Below, piece after piece: positions 17,323-24,541 of a DNA stretch of 64,000 nt. A program made the translations under genes and the position numbers. Position 1 is the stretch's first letter, and the number at the start of each line of letters is the position of its first letter. Source of the DNA: Azoarcus sp031546845 (GTDB lineage Bacteria > Pseudomonadota > Gammaproteobacteria > Burkholderiales > Rhodocyclaceae); assembly GCA_031546845.1 (NCBI GenBank), contig JAVBJT010000019.1, positions 1 through 64,000 of the forward strand, read 5' to 3'. The notes below the pieces were generated by a model. The model was not told the origin of the DNA. It worked only from the letters and a program-made list of their open reading frames with translations, and searched no databases.

Positions 17323-17787
17323 TCAGAAAATGCCAATGGCAAGCCCTGCGGCAAAGCCTTCGCCGAGTTCTTCGGCGCGGTCGAGGTCGGCGGCGGTGAT
17401 TTCCTGCCGCACGATGAGGGCTTCCGTGGCCGTTCTCCAGCCATAGCCGTTGGCGATACGGCCGATTTCGCGTACCGCGCCGCTGCCGTCGTTACCGGCG
17501 CTGACGAAGACGGCGTAGGGCAGGCCGGCGAGCTTGCCTTCGCAGGGGTAGTAGGTGCGGTCGAAGAAATCTTTCAGCGCGCCCGACATGGTGCCGAAGT
17601 TTTCCGGCGTGCCGAGGAGGAGACCGTCGCAGGCGAGCAAGTCGTCGGTGTCGGCGTCGAAGGCGCGTTTGATGAGTGTGTCGGTATCGGCGACGCTTTG
17701 CGCGCCGCGCAGCACGGCGGCGGCAAGCTGGCCGGTATTGCCGGACTGGGTGTGATAAACGATGAGCAGGCGTTTGCGGTCGGCCAT
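17323..17787 (-). CDS. Flavodoxin family protein
   Basis: A 154-residue flavodoxin-fold protein. The FMN phosphate-binding loop is YHTQSGNTGQL (residues about 11-21); LLLGTPENFGTMSGALKDFFDRTYYP in the middle and FVSAGNDGSGA provide the isoalloxazine-binding loops. It is probably an FMN-dependent reductase or electron carrier in the cytosol. It is 26 bases downstream of mtfA on the same strand and may be co-transcribed with it. Partner unknown. Confidence 0.85.
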   Translation of the reverse strand: MADRKRLLIVYHTQSGNTGQLAAAVLRGAQSVADTDTLIKRAFDADTDDLLACDGLLLGTPENFGTMSGALKDFFDRTYYPCEGKLAGLPYAVFVSAGNDGSGAVREIGRIANGYGWRTATEALIVRQEITAADLDRAEELGEGFAAGLAIGIF

Positions 17788-17813
17788 ACGGAGCGTGCGG
17801 AAAAAGTGGGGGG

Positions 17814-18608
17814 CTATTCTGCTTCGACGGCGCCGATGAGCCGGCGTTCGCCCGCTGCGGGGTCGGTGCCGTAGTAGCGCCGAAGCTGTTCGTAGATGGC
17901 GGGAAAGGCTTGCTGCAGCGCAAGCGGCGTTTCGAAGAACGCTTCCGAGGCGACGGCGAAGAATTCGCTTGGGTGTTCCGCGCCGTAAGGGTCGAGGACG
18001 GTTTCTTCCTCCGCATCGACTTGGGCGCAGAACGCTTCGTAGGCCGCGCCGAAAGCCGTGGTCCAGTCTTCGCGGGAGAGGTCGGGCGGTAGCGCGGGGT
18101 AGCCGTCCGCCTCGCCATTGGCCATGTCGAGCTTGTGGGCGAATTCGTGGATGACCGTATTGATGCCTTCGGGCGCTTCGCCGTCGTCGAACCAGGAAAG
18201 CAGCACCGGCCCGCCTTCCCAGGCTTCGCCCAGAACCTCATCGTCGTATTCGTGTACTATGCCGTTTTCATCCACTTCCTGCCGTGGAATGATGAAATCG
18301 CCTGGATAGACGATAATCCCAACCCAGTCGCGATAGGCGGAAAGGCCGATGTTCAGGATCGGCAGGCAGGCCTGCAGCGCGATGGCGAGCAGGATTTTGT
18401 CGGTGAGCAGGAAGCCGTGCGCGCCGTGAAATTGCTTTTCGCCGAGAAAGGCGAGCGCGAGTTCGCGCAGACGTTGGCGTTCTTCTGCGGACAGGAATGC
18501 CAGGAAAGGCAGCGTGGCTTCGACTTCGCGCCATTGCGCGTCTGAAACTGTTGCCGTTTCCGCCGTCGAGGGGCCGAAGCCGAGCCATTGGCGTAAGCGT
18601 TGGAACAT
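17814..18608 (-). CDS. mtfA: MtfA-type zinc metallopeptidase (M90 family)
   Basis: A 264-residue M90-family peptidase. The zinc site HEFAHKLD (about residues 150-157) and the downstream EFFAVASEAFFE glutamate are present, with the family opening LPFLAFLSAEERQRLRELA and FGPSTAETATV at the N-terminus. In E. coli MtfA binds the glucose-PTS repressor Mlc and has aminopeptidase activity; in an organism without that circuit the target is unknown. The ATG at 18608 fits the family length. It is divergent from relA across a 206-base gap. Confidence 0.9.
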   Translation of the reverse strand: MFQRLRQWLGFGPSTAETATVSDAQWREVEATLPFLAFLSAEERQRLRELALAFLGEKQFHGAHGFLLTDKILLAIALQACLPILNIGLSAYRDWVGIIVYPGDFIIPRQEVDENGIVHEYDDEVLGEAWEGGPVLLSWFDDGEAPEGINTVIHEFAHKLDMANGEADGYPALPPDLSREDWTTAFGAAYEAFCAQVDAEEETVLDPYGAEHPSEFFAVASEAFFETPLALQQAFPAIYEQLRRYYGTDPAAGERRLIGAVEAE

Positions 18609-18814
18609 GGCGTCAAAAAGCTGTTTTGCGCATTGGGGGAGCCTGGGGAACGGGCAAGTATTTTTTGTCGGCGAGGCTGCAACCGATCGTGTTCGCGGCG
18701 GTCAGTGCTAGAGCGCGGCTCGTCGCCGCTCCAAACGTGATGCAATTATCGCGCGGTCATTGATACCGGGCGATCTTAACACCCGCGTAAATTCGATATG
18801 GGATAATCCCGGCA

Positions 18815-21016
18815 ATGGTTTCCGTTACTCATGCCATCTCCCAAAACGATTCCGTCGCCCCGGTCGATCTTCTTGTCGCCGGGTTGCGCGCGAGCGACCG
18901 TGAGCGGATCGAACAGGCGCTGGACCTGGCCGCCGATGTGTACGAGGGGCGGGTGCTCGGAACCGGCGAATCGACCTGGACCCATGCCATCGGGATGGCA
19001 TTGATTGCCGCGTCGCTGCGGCTTGACGTCGATTCTCGCATTGCCGCCCTGCTGTTCGCCGCCGGCGCATACCGGGACGATGCGATCGAGATCATCGAAA
19101 GCAATTTTGGTAGTCATGTCGCGCGGTTGGTCAATGGTCTGTTGCGCTTGAATGGCTTGCGCGTCGTCACCCGCATGACGGCCAACGCCACCGCGCCGGA
19201 AATCCGCGCTCAGACCGAAGTGTTGCGCAAGATGTTGCTGGCGATGGTGGAGGATATTCGCGTCGTGCTGCTGCGGTTGGCTTCGCGTACGCAAACACTG
19301 CGCTATTTTGCCGACCACCCCGGCGGTGAGTCCTGCGATGTCGCGCGGGAAAGCCTCGATTTGTACGCCCCCTTGGCGAACCGTCTGGGCGTTTGGCAGG
19401 TGAAGTGGGAACTGGAAGACCTTTCGTTCCGCTTTCTGGAGCCCGATACCTACAAGCGCATCGCCAAGATGCTGGACGGGCGCCGCGTCGAGCGTGAAGC
19501 CTTTATCGAGCAGGCTATCGAGCGGTTGCGCAGCGAACTGGCCGCGATGGGTGTCAAGGCCGAGATTTATGGCCGGCCGAAACATATCTTCAGCATCTAT
19601 AACAAGATGCGTGCGAAGCGGCTGGATTTTTCCCAGGTTTATGACATCCGCGCCTTGCGCGTGCTGGTCGATGAAGTCAAGGATTGCTACTCGGTGCTTG
19701 GTTTGGTGCACCAGATGTGGCAACCGATCGGGCACGAATTCGACGACTACATCACCAAGCCCAAAGGCAACAACTATCAATCGCTGCACACGGCGGTGCT
19801 GGCCGGCGACGGGCGCGCGCTGGAAGTGCAGATTCGTACTTACGACATGCACCGGCATGCCGAACTCGGTATAGCCGCGCACTGGCGCTATAAGGAAGGC
19901 AACAGCCAAGGCGGCGACTACGATGATCGCATCGCCCTGCTGCGCAATCTGCTTTCCTGGCGCGACGAGGTGGCGGATTCCGCGCATTGGCTCGAACAAT
20001 TCAAGCGGGCTTCGCTTGACGACACACTGTATGTGCTGACGCCGCAAGGCTTGGTGGTCGATTTGCCGCGCGGCGCGACGCCGGTCGACTTCGCCTACCG
20101 GGTACACACTGGTCTTGGTCATCGTTGTCGTGGCGCCAAGGTGGATGGTCATCTTGTATCGCTCAATACCCGGCTGGAAAGCGGGCAGACGGTCGAGATC
20201 GTCGCGGCCAAGGAGGGGGGGCCTTCGCGTGACTGGCTCGACCTGCGGCAGAGTTATGTCACCACCTCGCGCGCGCGCACCAAGATCAAACAGTATTTCA
20301 GCCAGTTGGAAGAGGAGGAACTGCTGGCCAAGGGGCGCAGTTTCGTCAACCGCGAGATGCAGCGCGACGGTCACTCCCAGGCCAATGTCGGCGGTTTGGC
20401 TGAGCGCCTCGGCTTCAAGAACGCGGAAGCGCTGTATCTTGCCGCCGGGCGCGGCGAAATCGGTCCGCGCGCGGTGCAGGTGGCTTTGCGCGAGGCGGAT
20501 GTGCCGCCGGTCGTGGCCGACGAGCCTGAAATCGTCGTCAGCCGTAGCCGTTCCGGGGACAATAGCGACAAGGTGTTGATCGTTGGCGTCGGTAAGTTGC
20601 TGACTTCACTGTCGCGCTGCTGCAAGCCGGCGCCACCGGATGCGATCGAAGGCTTTGTCACCCGTGGGCGTGGTGTTTCCATCCACCGTGTCGACTGCCA
20701 CGACTTTAAAACCTTGCTCAAACGCCATCCGGAGCGGGTCATCTCGGCCGAATGGGGCGGTCAGGCGTACAACAGCAAGCAGGCGGTGTATCCGGTCGAT
20801 ATCGCCGTGCAGGCCACCGACCGGCAAGGCTTGCTGCGCGACATTTCCGACGTGTTGTCGAGGGAAAAGCTCAATGTCATTGCCGTCAATACGTTGACGA
20901 AAAAAAATACCGCCTATATGAATTTCACCATGGAGGTTGGTGGTGTGGTGCAATTGCAGCGGGCGATCACCTTGATCAGGGACGTGCCCGGCGTGTTCGA
21001 CGCGCAGCGTAAGTAA
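18815..21016 (+). CDS. relA: (p)ppGpp synthetase RelA, hydrolase domain degenerate
   Basis: A 733-residue long RelA/SpoT homologue: pseudo-HD domain, synthetase, TGS (VVDLPRGATPVDFAYRVHTGLGHRCRGAKV), helical/RIS and C-terminal ACT domain (PVDIAVQATDRQGLLRDISDVLS). In the hydrolase region the metal-binding HD and ED pairs are lost (ALLFAAGAYRDD), and the synthetase acceptor loop has EFDD (about residue 308), the monofunctional RelA signature, rather than RxKD. It should therefore make (p)ppGpp on starved ribosomes and not degrade it; a SpoT must exist elsewhere. The ATG at 18815 is close to a TGGGATAATC patch that could be the -10. A DksA-like gene lies 10 kb away. Confidence 0.93.
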   Translation: MVSVTHAISQNDSVAPVDLLVAGLRASDRERIEQALDLAADVYEGRVLGTGESTWTHAIGMALIAASLRLDVDSRIAALLFAAGAYRDDAIEIIESNFGSHVARLVNGLLRLNGLRVVTRMTANATAPEIRAQTEVLRKMLLAMVEDIRVVLLRLASRTQTLRYFADHPGGESCDVARESLDLYAPLANRLGVWQVKWELEDLSFRFLEPDTYKRIAKMLDGRRVEREAFIEQAIERLRSELAAMGVKAEIYGRPKHIFSIYNKMRAKRLDFSQVYDIRALRVLVDEVKDCYSVLGLVHQMWQPIGHEFDDYITKPKGNNYQSLHTAVLAGDGRALEVQIRTYDMHRHAELGIAAHWRYKEGNSQGGDYDDRIALLRNLLSWRDEVADSAHWLEQFKRASLDDTLYVLTPQGLVVDLPRGATPVDFAYRVHTGLGHRCRGAKVDGHLVSLNTRLESGQTVEIVAAKEGGPSRDWLDLRQSYVTTSRARTKIKQYFSQLEEEELLAKGRSFVNREMQRDGHSQANVGGLAERLGFKNAEALYLAAGRGEIGPRAVQVALREADVPPVVADEPEIVVSRSRSGDNSDKVLIVGVGKLLTSLSRCCKPAPPDAIEGFVTRGRGVSIHRVDCHDFKTLLKRHPERVISAEWGGQAYNSKQAVYPVDIAVQATDRQGLLRDISDVLSREKLNVIAVNTLTKKNTAYMNFTMEVGGVVQLQRAITLIRDVPGVFDAQRK

Positions 21017-21348
21017 ACAGGCTGGAGCGTCAGGGCGGTACATGCCGCTGGTGGCATGACGCGCATTCTTCATCCGGTGTCATAGGGTTCGGTATAATCC
21101 GCCGATTCCCAAGGGTTTTTGCAAGGGCGGGCACCTTGGCGTAAAGAGCCCCTTGCCGCACTTGGGGCGATATCCAGGGCTGTGTTTTTCAGAACGCTAA
21201 CGATAGCGCTCTTGATTTTTATTGCGGTATGTCCTGCCGGGTGGCGCTGCCTGCAAAGGGCGTTGTGTTGCGTGTTCTTCCCGCTTTGGCGCTGGCATGA
21301 TTCAGCGTAAAAAGGCTGTTATGCCTTGTCTTTCATAGGATTTTCATC
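21017..21348 (+). other. Leader region upstream of rluB with promoter, function of RNA unclear
   Basis: A TATAAT -10 at 21093-21098 in an AT-rich patch suggests transcription starting near 21105, about 244 bases before rluB. A hairpin with GCAAGGG (21120-21126) and CCCTTGC arms follows. The stretch could be an untranslated leader or a small RNA gene. An open frame of 63 codons inside it has no family resemblance and I do not call it. Confidence 0.4.
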
Positions 21349-22386
21349 TTGTTCGTACCGCGTAGATCGAAGCGGCCGTTGCGACCGCCTTCGAAGCAAC
21401 AAGGACAGCCGAATACTTTCGATGGAGGCGACCGTTCGCCGCCGCCGGGGGGCGAGGACGGGGAGAGTAGCGCATCCTTGCGCCATGACGCGCACCAGTC
21501 CGCCCTGGGTAAGCCGGAGAGTGTTGGTGGGGGGCGCCCCCGTTCCCGCCAGAAGACGGCAAATATGCCGGCGCCGACGTTCGCCGAGCCCGAGCGATTG
21601 CAAAAGGTGCTCGCGCAAGCGGGAGTGGCCTCGCGGCGCGAAATCGAAGAATTGGTTCTCGCCGGGCGAATTTCGGTCAATGGCTTGCCGGCCGCGCTGG
21701 GGCAGAAGGTGGGGCCGGGCGATCGGGTCAAGCTCAACGGTAAGCTGATTCCGCTTCGCTTTGTTCAGCGTTCGCCGCGTGTGTTGATTTATCACAAGCA
21801 GGAAGGGGAAATCGTTTCGCGCGACGATCCCGAAGGGCGGCCGACGGTGTTCGAGCGTCTCCCGCTGTTGCACAAGGGGCGTTGGTTGGCTGTCGGCCGG
21901 CTCGATTTCAATACCTCGGGTTTGTTGCTGTTCACCAATGACGGCGATTTGGCGAACCGCCTAATGCATCCGCGTTATGAACTCGACCGTGAATATGCTG
22001 TGCGCCTGCTCGGGCAACTCGATGCGGAACAGGTCGCATCGCTGACCGAAGGCATTCAGTTGGAGGATGGTCCGGCGCGTTTCAATACGCTGCTCGATGC
22101 CGGTGGCGAAGGGGCGAATCATTGGTATCGGGTGACGATTTCCGAGGGGCGCAACCGCGAAGTGCGGCGCATGTTCGAGGCGGTCGGTTTGACGGTGAGC
22201 CGCTTGATGCGGGTGCGTTACGGCCCGGTCGAGCTGCCGCCGCGCCTCAAGCGTGGTATGTGGATGGAAATGCCGGAGGCGGAAGCGTGCGCGCTGGCTG
22301 GCAAGCCGTTGCCGCAGGGTGGGCAGGAGCGGAATAAAAAGCCGAAACCGCCGAAGTTGCACCGCACCATGAGCCGGGATCGCTGA
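21349..22386 (+). CDS. rluB: 23S rRNA pseudouridine(2605) synthase
   Basis: A 345-residue RluB. An Arg/Pro/Gly-rich disordered N-terminal tail (residues 1-75) precedes an S4 domain (ERLQKVLAQAGVASRREIEELVLAGRISVNG) and the RsuA-type pseudouridine synthase domain with the catalytic Asp in VGRLDFNTSGLLLFTNDGDL. The C-terminus is again basic (NKKPKPPKLHRTMSRDR). It isomerises U2605 (E. coli numbering) of 23S rRNA. The start at 21349 is a TTG after AGGA; an ATG at 21565 would remove the tail and is an alternative. Confidence 0.9.
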   Translation: MFVPRRSKRPLRPPSKQQGQPNTFDGGDRSPPPGGEDGESSASLRHDAHQSALGKPESVGGGRPRSRQKTANMPAPTFAEPERLQKVLAQAGVASRREIEELVLAGRISVNGLPAALGQKVGPGDRVKLNGKLIPLRFVQRSPRVLIYHKQEGEIVSRDDPEGRPTVFERLPLLHKGRWLAVGRLDFNTSGLLLFTNDGDLANRLMHPRYELDREYAVRLLGQLDAEQVASLTEGIQLEDGPARFNTLLDAGGEGANHWYRVTISEGRNREVRRMFEAVGLTVSRLMRVRYGPVELPPRLKRGMWMEMPEAEACALAGKPLPQGGQERNKKPKPPKLHRTMSRDR

Positions 22387-22409
22387 GCGGTTTTACTTTG
22401 ATCGCACTG

Positions 22410-22446
22410 GCCCGCATGCCGTCTTCGGTTTGCGGGCTTTCGTTTT
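22410..22446 (+). terminator. Intrinsic terminator after rluB
   Basis: GCCCGCA (22410-22416) pairs with TGCGGGC (22431-22437), followed by TTTCGTTTTT. Its 3' arm overlaps the -35 of the next promoter. Confidence 0.8.
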
Positions 22447-22458
22447 TGACGTTATAAT
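22430..22458 (+). promoter_or_regulatory. Promoter of the rimP-nusA-infB operon
   Basis: TTGCGG at 22430-22435 and a perfect TATAAT at 22453-22458 with a 17-base spacer. Transcription would start near 22465, leaving a leader of about 130 bases before rimP. Confidence 0.6.
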
Positions 22459-22556
22459 CTAAAGGCTTTGCGGGGGCGCTCTAATAGATTGTATGAGGCG
22501 ATGCGGCGGTTAAATTGCTGCAGTGCGTGCTCCGTTTATCCAGTTGTAACGACGGG

Positions 22557-22580
22557 AATGGGCGTTTCGCCCATTTTTTA
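22557..22580 (+). terminator. Terminator-like attenuator in the rimP leader
   Basis: AATGGGCG and CGCCCATT form a perfect 8-bp stem with a TTT loop, followed by TTTTATTT. It lies between the promoter and rimP with no gene in between, so it can only act as a premature (conditional) terminator or a leader structure. NusA, encoded downstream, influences termination, so feedback control is plausible. Confidence 0.65.
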
Positions 22581-22593
22581 TTTGCGGGCGGGC

Positions 22594-23028
22594 ATGCGAA
22601 TCAATATCGAAAATCTGGTCGATCAGGTTGTCAGCGGGCTTGGTTTCGAGCTCGTGGATGTCGAGTTGTCGCCGAAAGGCCGCTTGCTGCGCGTGTTTAT
22701 CGATATCGAACGCGGTGTGACGGTGGATGATTGCGCGACGGTGAGCAATCAGTTGGTGCGCGTATTCGAGGTTGAGCATGTCGATTACGACCGCCTTGAG
22801 GTGTCGTCGCCAGGACTTGACCGGCTGCTGAAAAAAATGAGCGATTTCGAGCGTTTCGCCGGTCACGATATTCAGTTGCGCACGGTCTTGCCGCTGAGTA
22901 ATCAGCGCAATTTCACCGGTGTGCTGCAAGGGGTGCGCGATGGCGCAATCGTGCTGAGCACCGAGAAAGGGGAGGTGTCGATCCCCTTCAATGAAATCGA
23001 AAAGGCGCGCCTTGTTCCTAAATTTTGA
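22594..23028 (+). CDS. rimP: Ribosome maturation factor RimP
   Basis: A 144-residue RimP needed for 30S subunit assembly. The opening IENLVDQVVSGLGFELVDVELSPKGRLLRVFIDIERGVTVDDCATVS and the motif VSSPGLDRLLKKMSDFERFAGHDI are diagnostic. The ATG at 22594 gives the family length and starts right before the conserved helix; the frame is open further up, through the terminator-like hairpin, and that part is not coding. First gene of the rimP-nusA-infB-rbfA-truB operon. Confidence 0.94.
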   Translation: MRINIENLVDQVVSGLGFELVDVELSPKGRLLRVFIDIERGVTVDDCATVSNQLVRVFEVEHVDYDRLEVSSPGLDRLLKKMSDFERFAGHDIQLRTVLPLSNQRNFTGVLQGVRDGAIVLSTEKGEVSIPFNEIEKARLVPKF

Positions 23029-23052
23029 GACTCTTGTGGAGGTTTTGCCGAA

Positions 23053-24528
23053 ATGAGCCGCGAAATTCTGCTGCTTGTGGATGCCCTGGCGCGCGAGAAG
23101 AACGTCGCCAAGGACATCGTGTTCGCCGCGCTTGAGTCGGCGCTTGCCTCCGCCACCAAGAAGCGTATCCACGACGATGCCGATGTGCGCGTGTCGATCG
23201 ACCGCGACAGCGGTGATTACGAATCCTTCCGCCGCTGGGTGGTGATGCCGGACGAGGAAGTGAGTAACGATGAGGCCGAAATGGGCATCATCGACGCACG
23301 TGAAGTTAACTCCGGCATTGAGCTTGGCGACTATATCGAGGAGTCGCTGGAGCCGATCGATTTCGGTCGCATCGGCGCACAGGCCGCCAAGCAGGTGATT
23401 CTGCAGCGCATCCGCGACGCCGAGCGCGAGCAGGTGCTGAACGACTTCCTTGAGCGCAAGGAATTTCTGGTGTCTGGTTCCATCAAGCGCATGGAACGGG
23501 GCAATGCGATCATCGAGGTGGGCCGCATGGAAGCGGTGCTGCCACGGGATCAGCAGATCCCGCGCGAAAATCTGCGCGTGGGCGACCGGGTCAAGGCGTA
23601 TCTGTTGAAGATTGACCGCAGTGCGCGCGGGCCGCAGTTGATTCTGTCGCGCACGGCACCCGAGTTTTTGATGAAGCTGTTCGAACTCGAAGTGCCGGAA
23701 ATCGAGGATGGCCTGCTTGAGGTCAAGGGCTGCGCCCGCGATCCGGGTTTGCGCGCGAAGATCGCGGTGAAGTCGAACGATCCGCGCATCGATCCGATTG
23801 GAACCTGCGTCGGTTTGCGCGGATCGCGCGTGACGGCGGTACGCAACGAAATCAGCGGCGAACAGATCGACATCATCGTCTGGGCGTCGGATCCCGCGCA
23901 GTTCGTCATCGCCGCGCTGCAGCCGGCTGAAATCGTATCCATCGTCGTCGATGAAGAGGCGCACGCAATGGATGTGGTGGTGGATGAAAACAATCTTGCC
24001 ATCGCTATCGGCCGCAGCGGTCAGAACGTCAAGCTGGCGTCCGATCTGACGCAGTGGGCGATCAACCTGATGAGCGAGCAGGAGTCGGCGGAAAAGTCCG
24101 AGCAGGAGCATGTCACGCTGCGCGGTCTGTTCATCGAAAAGCTCGATGTGGATGAAGAACTGGCCGATATTCTTATCGACGAAGGCTTCTCTTCGCTGGA
24201 AGAAATCGCTTATGTACCGCTCGCCGAAATGCTCGAAATCGAAGCGTTCGACGAAGACACGGTCAACGAGTTGCGTAACCGTGCGCGTAACGTTTTGCTG
24301 ACCGAGGCGATTGTGACCGAGGAGCAGCTTGAGAACGTTGCAGACGATTTGCTCAACCTCGACGGCATGGACAGGACGCTGGCCGGTGTGCTTGCGCAAA
24401 AAGGTATCCGTACCCGGGACGATCTGGCCGACCTCGCGGTCGACGAATTGATCGAAATGGCCGGAATGAACCAGGAAAAGGCCGCGGCGTTGATCTCAGT
24501 GGCGCGTGCACACTGGTTCGAGGAATGA
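23053..24528 (+). CDS. nusA: Transcription termination/antitermination factor NusA
   Basis: A 491-residue NusA: N-terminal RNA-polymerase-binding domain (MSREILLLVDALAREKNVAKDIVFAALESALASATKK), S1 domain (about residues 135-200), two KH domains (GTCVGLRGSRVTAVRNEISGE; AIGRSGQNVKLASDLTQW) and two acidic C-terminal repeats (from about residue 360), as in proteobacteria. It couples pausing, termination and antitermination. It lies 24 bases after rimP. Confidence 0.96.
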   Translation: MSREILLLVDALAREKNVAKDIVFAALESALASATKKRIHDDADVRVSIDRDSGDYESFRRWVVMPDEEVSNDEAEMGIIDAREVNSGIELGDYIEESLEPIDFGRIGAQAAKQVILQRIRDAEREQVLNDFLERKEFLVSGSIKRMERGNAIIEVGRMEAVLPRDQQIPRENLRVGDRVKAYLLKIDRSARGPQLILSRTAPEFLMKLFELEVPEIEDGLLEVKGCARDPGLRAKIAVKSNDPRIDPIGTCVGLRGSRVTAVRNEISGEQIDIIVWASDPAQFVIAALQPAEIVSIVVDEEAHAMDVVVDENNLAIAIGRSGQNVKLASDLTQWAINLMSEQESAEKSEQEHVTLRGLFIEKLDVDEELADILIDEGFSSLEEIAYVPLAEMLEIEAFDEDTVNELRNRARNVLLTEAIVTEEQLENVADDLLNLDGMDRTLAGVLAQKGIRTRDDLADLAVDELIEMAGMNQEKAAALISVARAHWFEE

Positions 24529-24541
24529 GGGGAGGGCAGCA

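Noticed and set aside
18776..20374. 532-codon frame on the - strand opposite relA
   Set aside because: Antisense to RelA with clear domains on the + strand.
21119..21310. 63-codon frame upstream of rluB
   Set aside because: No family, no good Shine-Dalgarno, and within a probable leader.
22510..24399. 629-codon frame on the - strand opposite rimP/nusA
   Set aside because: Antisense to two certain genes; no domain; caused by high GC.
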